Source: Leptobacterium_A meishanense (lineage in GTDB: Bacteria; Bacteroidota; Bacteroidia; Flavobacteriales; Flavobacteriaceae). From it: a stretch of 64,000 nucleotides of DNA. The position numbers and the translations under genes were made by a program. The notes under the pieces were generated by a model. The model was not told the origin of the DNA. It searched no databases and saw only the letters and a program-made list of their open reading frames with translations. Location: contig NZ_JBBEXE010000006.1 in NCBI RefSeq assembly GCF_037645805.1, forward strand, positions 124,001 through 188,000. Direction: 5' to 3'. Of this stretch, positions 26,449 to 33,682 are shown piece by piece; position 1 is the first letter of the stretch; each line of letters starts with the position of its first letter.

Positions 26449-28083
26449 TTATGCCATTCTGGCGGTTGTTTTTTCTTTTTTGTACTTCAATGCTGCTCCT
26501 ACAAAAGCTACAAATAATGGATGTGGGCTAGCCACTGTACTTTTATATTCAGGATGGTATTGCACCCCTATAAACCAAGGGTGGCTAGGCAATTCCACAA
26601 TTTCTACCAAGCCCGTATCAGGATTTAACCCGGTAGCAACAAGTCCCGCTGTTTCTATTTGTTCTTTATAGCTATCATTAAACTCATAGCGGTGACGATG
26701 GCGTTCAGAAACCTGTTTTTCACCATATACCTCATGTACAATACTATCTGCTTTCAACTCACAGTCCCAAGCCCCTAAACGCATGGTACCGCCTTTATCG
26801 GTTACCTCTTTTTGGGTTTCCATCAGGTCGATCACCGGATGTGGTGTACCGGGGTCCATTTCTGTGGAATTAGCGCCTTTTAATCCCAGTACATTTCTGG
26901 CAAACTCGATCACCGCCATTTGCATCCCCAAACAAATTCCTAAGAAAGGGATGTTATGCTCGCGTGCATATTTTACGGTACTGATCTTCCCTTCTATACC
27001 GCGTTCCCCAAAACCGGGAGCTACCAAAATACCATCTAAATGGGCTATTTTCTCGGCAATCGTTTTCTCATCTATATATTCGGAATGGATGGACTCTACA
27101 TTCACCTTTACTTCATTGGCAGCCCCTGCATGGATGAATGCCTCTAAAATGGACTTATACGAATCCTGCAATTCTACATATTTCCCTACCAAGCCAATAG
27201 TTACCTGATGTTTTGGGTTTTTATGGCGCTTTAAAAACTCGTTCCATTGGGTAAGGTCCGGTTGCGAATCATCCGGTAAGGCAAGCTTTTTCAAAGCCAC
27301 TTTGTCCAAGCCCTCTTGCAGTATTAAATTCGGAACGTCGTATATAGTCGATGCATCTATCGATTGTATCACTGCTTCGCGCTTCACATTGCAGAACAAT
27401 GCCAATTTATCACGCAGGTCATCCGAAAGTTCATGCTCGGTACGGCATACTAAAATGTCTGCCCGTATCCCGCTCTCCATTAAGGTTTTAACGGAATGCT
27501 GCGTGGGTTTGGTTTTCAATTCACCGGCAGCCGATAGGAACGGCACCAGCGTTAAATGCACCACAATGGCATTGTTATCGCCCAGCTCCCAAAGCAATTG
27601 CCGTACGGCTTCAATATAGGGCAATGACTCGATATCGCCCACCGTTCCCCCAATTTCTGTAATGATAATATCGTATTCGCCTGTCTTTCCCAGTAGTTGA
27701 ACGCGTTCTTTTATCTCATTGGTAATATGCGGGATTACCTGTACGGTCTTCCCTAAAAACTCCCCTCTCCGCTCTTTCTCAATCACGCTTTGGTAGATCC
27801 GGCCGGTAGTTACATTATTGGCCTGTGAGGTGCGCACATTTAAAAAGCGTTCATAGTGACCAAGGTCAAGGTCGGTTTCCGCTCCGTCATCCGTCACATA
27901 ACATTCGCCATGTTCATAGGGGTTTAAGGTTCCGGGATCTACATTAATGTACGGGTCTAGTTTTTGAATGGTGGTTTTGTACCCACGTGCCTGTAACAAC
28001 TTAGCGAGCGAGGCTGCAATGATCCCCTTTCCCAAGGAAGAGGTTACCCCGCCTGTTACAAAAATATATTTGGTCGTAGCCAT
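26449..28083 (-). CDS. pyrG: CTP synthase
   Basis: 544 residues. It makes CTP from UTP, ATP and glutamine. The N-terminal synthetase domain begins YIFVTGGVTSSLGKGIIAASLA with its P-loop; the C-terminal class I glutamine amidotransferase has the nucleophile in FLGICLGMQ (about C385) and the His/Glu pair in QYHPEYKS. A minus-strand promoter box lies at 28112-28119. The gene is visibly richer in G+C than most neighbours (one sampled 60-base line is about 53%), probably reflecting codon adaptation of a highly expressed gene. Confidence 0.98.
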   Translation of the reverse strand: MATTKYIFVTGGVTSSLGKGIIAASLAKLLQARGYKTTIQKLDPYINVDPGTLNPYEHGECYVTDDGAETDLDLGHYERFLNVRTSQANNVTTGRIYQSVIEKERRGEFLGKTVQVIPHITNEIKERVQLLGKTGEYDIIITEIGGTVGDIESLPYIEAVRQLLWELGDNNAIVVHLTLVPFLSAAGELKTKPTQHSVKTLMESGIRADILVCRTEHELSDDLRDKLALFCNVKREAVIQSIDASTIYDVPNLILQEGLDKVALKKLALPDDSQPDLTQWNEFLKRHKNPKHQVTIGLVGKYVELQDSYKSILEAFIHAGAANEVKVNVESIHSEYIDEKTIAEKIAHLDGILVAPGFGERGIEGKISTVKYAREHNIPFLGICLGMQMAVIEFARNVLGLKGANSTEMDPGTPHPVIDLMETQKEVTDKGGTMRLGAWDCELKADSIVHEVYGEKQVSERHRHRYEFNDSYKEQIETAGLVATGLNPDTGLVEIVELPSHPWFIGVQYHPEYKSTVASPHPLFVAFVGAALKYKKEKTTARMA

Positions 28084-28111
28084 GGAATATGCGTTATGCT
28101 ATTAACGCGCA

Positions 28112-28119
28112 CAAAAATA
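28112..28119 (-). promoter_or_regulatory. Promoter -7 element for pyrG (TATTTTTG)
   Basis: TAnnTTTG on the minus strand, 28 bp before the pyrG ATG; the leader would be about 20 nt. Confidence 0.5.
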
Positions 28120-28172
28120 CGAATTGCCAACGGATAATGGAAACGTGCAGGTGGAATTATTTAATTATGAAG

Positions 28173-28284
28173 TGTCATTCCAGACCCTATACAGGGCAAG
28201 GGTGAAAAATCCAATTGCAAGAATAACAGCGTTAATATTTTTTTGAGATTTCTCCCCCTGATAGTCCATCAGGGTCGAAATGAC
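28173..28284. repeat. REPIN-like composite repeat, copy 1
   Basis: Two hairpin-forming units in inverted orientation: a plus-oriented unit (28173-28212, GTCATT...GAAAAATCC) and a minus-oriented unit (28245-28284, whose complement begins GTCATTTCGACC). A 32-bp AT-rich spacer lies between them. The second unit has the self-complementary core CCTGAT...ATCAGG. The same arrangement recurs at 28708-28813, 28839-28948 and 31874-31978. Confidence 0.8.
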
Positions 28285-28289
28285 GTGTA

Positions 28290-28589
28290 CTAAATAACCT
28301 GATGGTTTAAAAACTCCCAGTTGGGATTAAAAGCGGTTATCAATGCATTTTTCTTCTCTCTTCGCCACTTTTTAAGCTCTTTTTCTCGCTTTATGGCCTC
28401 ATTGCTATCCTCAAAGCCTTCATAGTACAATAAATAATAACAATTATATTTCCCTGCAAATGATTTTTTAGCATATTGACTATCAAAATAATGCTGTGAA
28501 AGCCGCCGTTGAATATCATTGGTCACGCCTATATAAAGTGTGGTCTTATTGCTATTTGTTGTTATGTAAACAAAGTACTTGTATAGCAT
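28290..28589 (-). CDS. GIY-YIG family nuclease-like protein
   Basis: About 99 residues from the ATG at 28589. An open frame extends upstream to 28712, but that part reads through the repeat units at 28647-28712 and is not family-like, so the internal start is chosen. The GIY-YIG signature is split as YKYFVYI...TLYIGVTNDIQRRLSQH (residues 3-32), with the family arginine, then KYNCYYLLYYEGFEDSNEAIKREKELKKWRREKK with the conserved Glu region. Such stand-alone UPF0213-type proteins are common in Bacteroidota, often beside repeats; their cellular role is unknown. Confidence 0.85.
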   Translation of the reverse strand: MLYKYFVYITTNSNKTTLYIGVTNDIQRRLSQHYFDSQYAKKSFAGKYNCYYLLYYEGFEDSNEAIKREKELKKWRREKKNALITAFNPNWEFLNHQVI

Positions 28590-28646
28590 AGCGATAAAAG
28601 TAGGAAAAATAGCTTGTATTGTTTTTGAATGGGAAGAATGTATATT

Positions 28647-28682
28647 AGATCTCTCAGTTGCTTTGCTCCTTCGAGATGACCA
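28647..28682 (-). repeat. REPIN-like half unit
   Basis: A single minus-oriented unit (AGATCTCTCAGTTGC...CGAGATGACC) nearly identical to the second half of copy 2 (28779-28813). With the following unit it forms part of a roughly 132-bp tandem duplication (28647-28778 and 28779-28910). Confidence 0.7.
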
Positions 28683-28707
28683 GGGGTTTTTTAAATAAAA
28701 TACAAAT

Positions 28708-28813
28708 GTCATTTCGAACCCTTTGCGGAGGCAAAGGTGAGAAATCTAGACAATAGTATAATAGAGTTCATTTTTTTTGAGATTCTCAGTTGCTTTGCTC
28801 CTTCAAGATGACC
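28708..28813. repeat. REPIN-like composite repeat, copy 2
   Basis: A plus-oriented unit 28708-28747 (GTCATTTCGAAC...GAGAAATCT) with core stem CCTTTGC-GGAG-GCAAAGG, a 31-bp spacer, and an inverted unit 28779-28813. End sequences match the other copies while the core stem differs but stays self-complementary. Confidence 0.8.
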
Positions 28814-28838
28814 AGAGGTTTTTAAATAAAATACAAAT

Positions 28839-28948
28839 GTTATTTCGAGTCCCTTGCGGAAGCAAGGGTGAGAAATCTAACTAAAGATGTAATAAGGTTT
28901 TGTGCTTTTTGAGATTTCTCCCCCGATATCCATCGGGGTCGAAATGAC
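28839..28948. repeat. REPIN-like composite repeat, copy 3
   Basis: A plus-oriented unit 28839-28878 (core stem CCCTTGC-GGAA-GCAAGGG), a 32-bp spacer, and an inverted unit 28911-28948 (core CCCGAT-ATCC-ATCGGG). Its right end runs into the stop codon of the DUF3820 gene. Confidence 0.8.
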
Positions 28949-29184
28949 TAGGTGTTGGGATATAATTTTTGGATGTTCCGGATAAGGTGCTCCAGGCCAT
29001 TGGTTTTTATTTCATAGACGGATTGCAGCATATCGCCCAGTTTTCCTTTCGGGAACCCTTTTTGCTGGAACCAGGTAAGATAGGCCACCGGCAAATCAAT
29101 AAGATATCGATCTTTATATTTCCCAAAGGGCATTTTGTACCAGGCAAGTGTTATAAGGTGGTCTTTGTTCACAGGTGGTTCCAT
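28948..29184 (-). CDS. DUF3820 family protein
   Basis: 78 residues. The family signature is visible as MPFGKYKDRYLIDLPVAYLTWFQQKGFPKGKLGDMLQ (about 18-54): the MPFGKYKG-type strand, the DLPxxYLxWF helix, and GxLGxxL. DUF3820 domains also occur fused to or near exonucleases and helicases, and are thought to be small nucleic-acid-associated modules; the role is not established. The UAG stop overlaps the end of repeat copy 3. Base composition resembles the GC-richer flank, not the cassette to the right. Confidence 0.88.
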   Translation of the reverse strand: MEPPVNKDHLITLAWYKMPFGKYKDRYLIDLPVAYLTWFQQKGFPKGKLGDMLQSVYEIKTNGLEHLIRNIQKLYPNT

Positions 29185-29252
29185 AGGGTAAAATTAGGAA
29201 TGTGATTTTATATGGATTATTGAGTATTTTTAAATAGTTTTAAGTTGGGGGT

Positions 29253-29280
29253 CTCCACTAGCAAAGGATGCTAGCGGGAG
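29253..29280. terminator. Hairpin downstream of DGQHR gene, possible terminator or repeat remnant
   Basis: CTCCACTAGC (29253-29262) pairs with GCTAGCGGGAG (29270-29280), apart from a one- or two-base bulge. It lies about 15 bp past the stop of the minus-strand DGQHR gene. There is no strong T-tract on the minus strand, so it may be a repeat remnant rather than a terminator. Confidence 0.35.
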
Positions 29281-29295
29281 CGAGGGGCGTAGTGC

Positions 29296-30411
29296 TTATA
29301 AGCATTCTTCTACTAATTGTTTATATAATTTTGATTGACCACCAGATCCAGGTAAAAAATTATCTCTGTTAAAGTCTGCATCAGTCAAATTTGATTTATC
29401 TAAAAGATCTTTATAATATTTTTTTTCGACTATAGAACCTATTTTTCCAGGCTCTACATAAGCGTCCTTAAAAAACCTCATTAAAGCTAAAAACCCTGTT
29501 GATTTGTTTAAAATCATTTCACGTTCAACTTTCCACCAAGCATCCGGCCATCTTTCTTGAACTGCATCGAAAAATTCCCATATTATTTTAGCAATATCTC
29601 CATCTTTTTCTTCGATAAATAAATTTCTTAATGGTCTTCTTTCTAACTCTTTACCTTCAAATTTATCAGGTGTTTTACCTTTTTTGTATGTATTTCTGTC
29701 ATCCATAGGATCTTTTGAGAGAAAGTCAATTAATTTTTCAGAAAAGGTTGCCTGTGTAATAGTTTCCTTTTCCTTATCGTCGGCAGTACCTAATATTTTA
29801 ATTTTATCTTTAAATGGTGAACCTTCTTTTTGATTTAATGCTCTTATGATGTTATGACAAGTTTTCTGTGGACTACGAAATTTAGCAAAAGCAAATAAGT
29901 CAGCAACTAGGGATCTATTTACTTTAGTTTGAGTTTTATTAATAGTTGCGAATACTATTGCCTGATCTTCCAGCTCCATTTCAATAAAGATTGTGACATT
30001 TACGTCAAAATCACTTCCTTTGCCTTCAAAGTCTTCCAAGCCAGCAATTCTATGCTGACCATCCAAAACTTTGGCTACATTGTCTCTAAAGGGTAGAAAC
30101 ATTATATGATTATCAGAGTCATATTCGACATCTTCCTCCTTTATATGCAATATAACAGAAGAAGGAAATGTGGCATCAACTAAATTGACATATTTGCCTA
30201 GCTCTCTAACTCTGTTTTTTGATAATTCTCTTTGTATTCCAGAGTATACTTCAACTTCTCTCTTTTCATCACCAACTTCTAATCTTCTGATATCAGCATA
30301 TGATATTTTAACAAGGGCATCATGTTGCATGACTCCTATGTAGAATTTACCAATAGGTTGTTTAACCTCTAAACACTTTATTTCAATTCTTTGGTCTTCT
30401 GGCTTTATCAT
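29296..30411 (-). CDS. DGQHR domain (DndB/DpdB-like) protein
   Basis: 371 residues. The family signature DGQHR is at 117-121 (KVLDGQHRIAGL), preceded by GIQRELSKNRVRELGKYV (58-75) and followed by the helix VFATINKTQTKVNRSL (about 153-168); all three are shared with DndB of phosphorothioation systems and DpdB of the 7-deazaguanine system, which have a ParB-like fold. No dndACDE, dndFGH or dpd genes are in the window. It is the last gene of a tight cassette: three bases after the membrane-protein gene, which directly follows the methylase. It probably acts in DNA modification or phage defence (inference). One sampled line is about 30% GC, lower than the flanks. Confidence 0.88.
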   Translation of the reverse strand: MIKPEDQRIEIKCLEVKQPIGKFYIGVMQHDALVKISYADIRRLEVGDEKREVEVYSGIQRELSKNRVRELGKYVNLVDATFPSSVILHIKEEDVEYDSDNHIMFLPFRDNVAKVLDGQHRIAGLEDFEGKGSDFDVNVTIFIEMELEDQAIVFATINKTQTKVNRSLVADLFAFAKFRSPQKTCHNIIRALNQKEGSPFKDKIKILGTADDKEKETITQATFSEKLIDFLSKDPMDDRNTYKKGKTPDKFEGKELERRPLRNLFIEEKDGDIAKIIWEFFDAVQERWPDAWWKVEREMILNKSTGFLALMRFFKDAYVEPGKIGSIVEKKYYKDLLDKSNLTDADFNRDNFLPGSGGQSKLYKQLVEECL

Positions 30412-30414
30412 ACT

Positions 30415-30864
30415 TTATAGTTGTTTTAGAATATCTTCAATACCTTGTTTTTGTGACGCAATTACATCAATTTTACGATGATTAAGTAAATTGGAATAGT
30501 AGTAAAGACCAAGTGTAACTAAAAATAAAACACCAGATGAATATTTTACAAATGTTATGTCATTATTAGTATTTGAAAGTTTCCAAGCATAAAATATTGA
30601 AACTGCTAATATTAACAATCCGCTCACTAATAAAAGAACAGAGTTTAAATCAGTATTTCTAACTTTATATGTATAGAATATATAGGCACTTGCAGTTAAT
30701 AGGGAAGCACTATAAAGATAAAATTGTCCATCTATAAAAAATATGTTCCAACCTTCCCACGCATTGTAGTTCGCCACATAAAAAAGCAAACCCAACAGAA
30801 GAGGAAGAAGATTGCCAATTAAACTCACAATACAAAATATTGCTGTTTGTTGATGTTCTTTCAT
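30415..30864 (-). CDS. Four-helix membrane protein of the methylase/DGQHR cassette
   Basis: 149 residues, not recognised. Four hydrophobic helices are evident (about 8-30, 48-66, 74-93 and 103-124), with a short loop carrying AWEGWNIFFIDGQF between the first two, and a C-terminal cytosolic tail of about 25 residues ending GIEDILKQL. The start codon lies one base past the methylase stop and the stop three bases before the DGQHR start, so it is co-translated with both. In defence operons small membrane proteins are often effectors, but nothing in the sequence proves that here. Confidence 0.75.
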   Translation of the reverse strand: MKEHQQTAIFCIVSLIGNLLPLLLGLLFYVANYNAWEGWNIFFIDGQFYLYSASLLTASAYIFYTYKVRNTDLNSVLLLVSGLLILAVSIFYAWKLSNTNNDITFVKYSSGVLFLVTLGLYYYSNLLNHRKIDVIASQKQGIEDILKQL

Positions 30865-30865
30865 T

Positions 30866-31714
30866 CTAAAAATTCTTGATTATTAATTCCTTAACTTTAA
30901 TTTTTTCTTTTTTGCAAGATATAAATCTATAAGCACTGCATTCAATTATTTCCCAATTGTTATATAAAGTTCTAATATCTTCAAGATCTGCATTTGATAT
31001 TACAACTTTACATCCTTTCTGGGATTGGGCTTGAGCAAATTCAGCTAATTCTTCTTGTGAATTTTGATCAAATTTGTCCAACGTATAATGATTAAAATAT
31101 GCTGTATCAGATAGTTTAGGGTAAGGTGGATCTAAATAGATCAAATCCCCGTCTTGCGTTGAATTATCAATACTATCATAATAATCAAAAGATAGGTTAG
31201 CTGTCTTCAATTTCTCACTAACATCTCTTAAATGTTCAAGACTTGAGAAAGCTGGATTTGCTTTGCCAAATGGGACATTGTATTTCCCAGATTTATTGAC
31301 TCTATAAATTCCGTTAAAAGAGGTTCTATTTAAAAATACAAATCGGATGGCTTGTTCAAGAGTTTGATCTCCACTATATTTATTGAATTTATCACGAATA
31401 TCATAATAAAGTTTTTCTTTTATTGGTGTTTTAAATTCGGATAATCCATTAAAAATGGAATCAGGATCATTTTTGATTTGTTGATAACAATTTATAAGGT
31501 TAGGATTTAAATCAGATAAAAATGACTGGTTGAAATCACTCTTTAAAAAAAATGATGCTCCTCCCAAAAATGGTTCAAAGAATCGGTCAATATTACTCAA
31601 ATCCAGATTTGAAAAAATTTCATTTATCAGATTTTGTTTACCACCAGCCCATCTAATAAACGGTTTCAAGCTTTTATTCTCTTTTTTCAGATCTAAATTT
31701 ATTTCTTCTTTCAT
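30866..31714 (-). CDS. Dam-type DNA adenine N6-methyltransferase (D12 class)
   Basis: 282 residues. An alpha-class N6-adenine methylase: RWAGGK (21-26), the SAM motif FEPFLGGASFF (46-56), the Dam/DpnM-like segment FLNRTSFNGIYRVNKSGKYNVPFG (127-150) and catalytic DPPY (195-198). Similarity of the 127-150 segment to Dam and DpnM suggests GATC as target, unproven. No restriction endonuclease is adjacent. It is the first gene of a three-gene operon with the membrane protein and the DGQHR protein, transcribed from a probable promoter at 31790-31797. Confidence 0.92.
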   Translation of the reverse strand: MKEEINLDLKKENKSLKPFIRWAGGKQNLINEIFSNLDLSNIDRFFEPFLGGASFFLKSDFNQSFLSDLNPNLINCYQQIKNDPDSIFNGLSEFKTPIKEKLYYDIRDKFNKYSGDQTLEQAIRFVFLNRTSFNGIYRVNKSGKYNVPFGKANPAFSSLEHLRDVSEKLKTANLSFDYYDSIDNSTQDGDLIYLDPPYPKLSDTAYFNHYTLDKFDQNSQEELAEFAQAQSQKGCKVVISNADLEDIRTLYNNWEIIECSAYRFISCKKEKIKVKELIIKNF

Positions 31715-31789
31715 AAATGTTTCTTCGCATTATACCCAACGTAGGGCTACATACCATTGAATTTAGCCTTATTATATTATATACGCCTA

Positions 31790-31797
31790 CAAATCTA
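31790..31797 (-). promoter_or_regulatory. Promoter -7 element for the methylase cassette (TAGATTTG)
   Basis: TAnnTTTG on the minus strand, 75 bp before the methylase ATG; it would give one transcript for methylase, membrane protein and DGQHR gene. No clear -33 motif. Confidence 0.4.
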
Positions 31798-31873
31798 AGC
31801 TATTTTTAATAAAATGAATACCCCTACAAAAAAAGTAATTGATTACGGTAAAACTGTAGTTTTATAAAAAAGC

Positions 31874-31978
31874 GTCATTTCGACTCCGATGGATATCGGA
31901 GGAGAAATCTCATTAAACCAGCAACCCGTAAAAAAATAGATTTCTCTCCCACGCTACCCACGAAGGATTCGAAATGAC
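31874..31978. repeat. REPIN-like composite repeat, copy 4
   Basis: A plus-oriented unit 31874-31911 (GTCATTTCGA...GGAGAAATCT, core stem CTCCGAT-GGAT-ATCGGAG), a 26-bp spacer and an inverted unit 31938-31978. It lies on the far side of the methylase cassette from copies 1-3, so the cassette is bracketed by members of one repeat family. Confidence 0.8.
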
Positions 31979-32057
31979 CCTTACGTTTATACATAGAGGG
32001 TTAAAGAGAACTCATTTTCAACTAGCATAACTCAAAAATATTCCAGAATTTTGCAGC

Positions 32058-33515
32058 ATGAAAGATTCGCCCACCGCGCTAAAGAATATGGGGCATATTG
32101 CCCTAGAGCAATTAAGTGATTATTTGGCCGATAGCCAACAAGGAACCCATCCTGTATTGGTGCAACGCCCCATTACCGAAATTGCTGCGCAACTGCAATT
32201 GGAAAAGTGGCTGAAGGACGGCGGTATGGACAGTGCCCATTTTGCTGGTTTCCTAAAAGCGTACCTGGAAAATTCACAGCACCTGCACCACCCGAAATTT
32301 ATCGGACATCAAGTATCGGCACCGCATTATGCAGCAGGCATAGCCGATTTTATCCACGGTATCATTAACAACCCGATGGCCATTTACGAAATGGGGCCTT
32401 CAGCAGCTACTATTGAAAAGGTACTCGTCAACTGGATGTTGCAAAAAGTAGGTTGGTTAAAAGGCGATAGCCTTACCGAGGCAGATTCTTCAAAAACACA
32501 AGGAGACGGCGTGTTTACCCATGGGGGGTCCGTCGCTAATTTAACAGCCCTGTTAGCCGCGCGTGCTAAAATAGCCCCGGATGCCTGGACGGAGGGTAAC
32601 CCAAGCGACCTGGCCGTGATGGCACCGGAGGTATCGCACTACTCTATTGCCCGTACGGTTTCCATCATGGGAATGGGCAGCAAAGCGATTGCCCCGGTAA
32701 GGGTGAACGAAAAAGAAGTATTGGACCCTGATAACCTGTACCCGGTATATCAGCAATTAAAAGCAGAAGGGAAACGGGTGATGGCTGTAGTGGCAAACGC
32801 TTGTGCCACTTCTACCGGTTTGTATGACCCGATAACGGAAATTGGGCTTTTCTGTAAAGAAAATGGGCTTTGGTTCCATGTGGACGGCGCACACGGCGCC
32901 GCAGCATTGATCTCCGAAAAAGAACGCGGGTTGCTAAAAGGTGCTGAAATGGCCGATTCCATGATTTGGGATGCGCACAAAATGATGCAGACTTCTTCGC
33001 TTTCTACAGCGGTGTTGTTCAAAGATTATAAAGCACTTCATCACACGTTTAACCAGAAAGGAAGCTATCTGTTTTTTGAAAAAGACCAGATTGGTGTGGA
33101 TGTCATCTCAAAAGCGGTTGAATGCACCAAAGCAGCTTTGGGCACCAAACTCTTCCTTGCGTTGGCGGTAACGGGCGAAAAGGGCATGGCAGAATTTATT
33201 GAAGGACGATATGCTATTACAAAGGCGTTCCATGACCTTATACACAACCATCCGGATTTTGAATGTCCGTACTATCCGGAATCCAATGTGTTGTGTTTCC
33301 GTTATACCAAGTATGGGTTGGACAACGATTTTCAGTTAAAAATACGCAACGAACTGGTGAAACGCGGTAATTTCTTTATTACTTCTTCTATTGTAAATGA
33401 CATTCGCTATTTACGTATTTCGGTAATGAATGAAGGTACCAACAAGGAACATATTCAAGAGTTGTTGCTTGATATTGAACACGTAGCAGCCGATCTGATA
33501 AATAGAAAAGTATAA
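32058..33515 (+). CDS. Pyridoxal-phosphate-dependent group II decarboxylase
   Basis: 485 residues. The PLP-binding lysine lies in WDAHKMMQTS (about K308), with HVDGAHGAAAL about 30 residues upstream (the Asp that contacts the pyridine nitrogen) and HGGSVANLTALLAAR at about 155-170. This matches group II decarboxylases acting on glutamate, aspartate, 2,4-diaminobutyrate or aromatic amino acids; substrate cannot be decided by eye. The gene is markedly GC-rich for this genome (two sampled 60-base lines about 63% and 53%), unlike the AT-rich cassette to its left. It stands alone, with repeats on both sides. Confidence 0.9.
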   Translation: MKDSPTALKNMGHIALEQLSDYLADSQQGTHPVLVQRPITEIAAQLQLEKWLKDGGMDSAHFAGFLKAYLENSQHLHHPKFIGHQVSAPHYAAGIADFIHGIINNPMAIYEMGPSAATIEKVLVNWMLQKVGWLKGDSLTEADSSKTQGDGVFTHGGSVANLTALLAARAKIAPDAWTEGNPSDLAVMAPEVSHYSIARTVSIMGMGSKAIAPVRVNEKEVLDPDNLYPVYQQLKAEGKRVMAVVANACATSTGLYDPITEIGLFCKENGLWFHVDGAHGAAALISEKERGLLKGAEMADSMIWDAHKMMQTSSLSTAVLFKDYKALHHTFNQKGSYLFFEKDQIGVDVISKAVECTKAALGTKLFLALAVTGEKGMAEFIEGRYAITKAFHDLIHNHPDFECPYYPESNVLCFRYTKYGLDNDFQLKIRNELVKRGNFFITSSIVNDIRYLRISVMNEGTNKEHIQELLLDIEHVAADLINRKV

Positions 33516-33530
33516 AAAAGGAATACTCCT

Positions 33531-33579
33531 GTCAATTCGAGCGTCCGCCCGTTCCGTCGGACGGGCAGTCGAGAATTCT
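33531..33579. repeat. Palindromic intergenic repeat related to the REPIN-like family
   Basis: It begins GTCAATTCGAGCG and ends GTCGAGAATTCT, with a G+C-rich self-complementary centre (GTCCGCCCG...GTCGGACGGGC). The ends echo GTCATTTCGA and GAGAAATCT of the other copies, but the core is different. It lies just after the decarboxylase stop and could also work as a terminator. Confidence 0.6.
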
Positions 33580-33682
33580 ATTTTGTTAATGATAACGAAA
33601 AAGTGTTTCATCCCAATGCCATCGGGACAACCAATGTTAACTCTTTTTAGAGCTTTACTTTTAATTCTAGCCTGTAGATAAA

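Larger units (their letters stand above)
31715..32057. other. Divergent intergenic region with repeat copy 4
   Basis: 343 bp between the methylase operon and the PLP decarboxylase. It holds a minus-strand promoter box (31790-31797), two small inverted repeats (GTAATTGATTAC at 31835-31846 and TAAAACTGTAGTTTTA at 31849-31864) and REPIN-like copy 4 (31874-31978). No gene seen. Confidence 0.6.

Noticed and set aside
28173..28948. Possible CRISPR array from regularly spaced repeats
   Set aside because: Repeats alternate in orientation, are imperfect hairpins with variable cores, and spacers are similar to each other; no cas genes nearby.
29296..31714. Complete Dnd, Dpd or BREX system
   Set aside because: Only a DGQHR protein and an adenine methylase are present; no DndA/C/D/E/F/G/H, DpdA/C, PglZ or BrxC homologues could be recognised.
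30415..31714. Classical type II restriction-modification pair
   Set aside because: The methylase neighbour is a four-helix membrane protein without nuclease motifs.
29240..31745. Integron-like attC sites (ACCCAAC at 31735 region and GTTGGGG at 29245 region) around the cassette
   Set aside because: The 29.2 kb copy violates the GTTRRRY consensus, no paired core sites at attC distance, and no integrase in the window.
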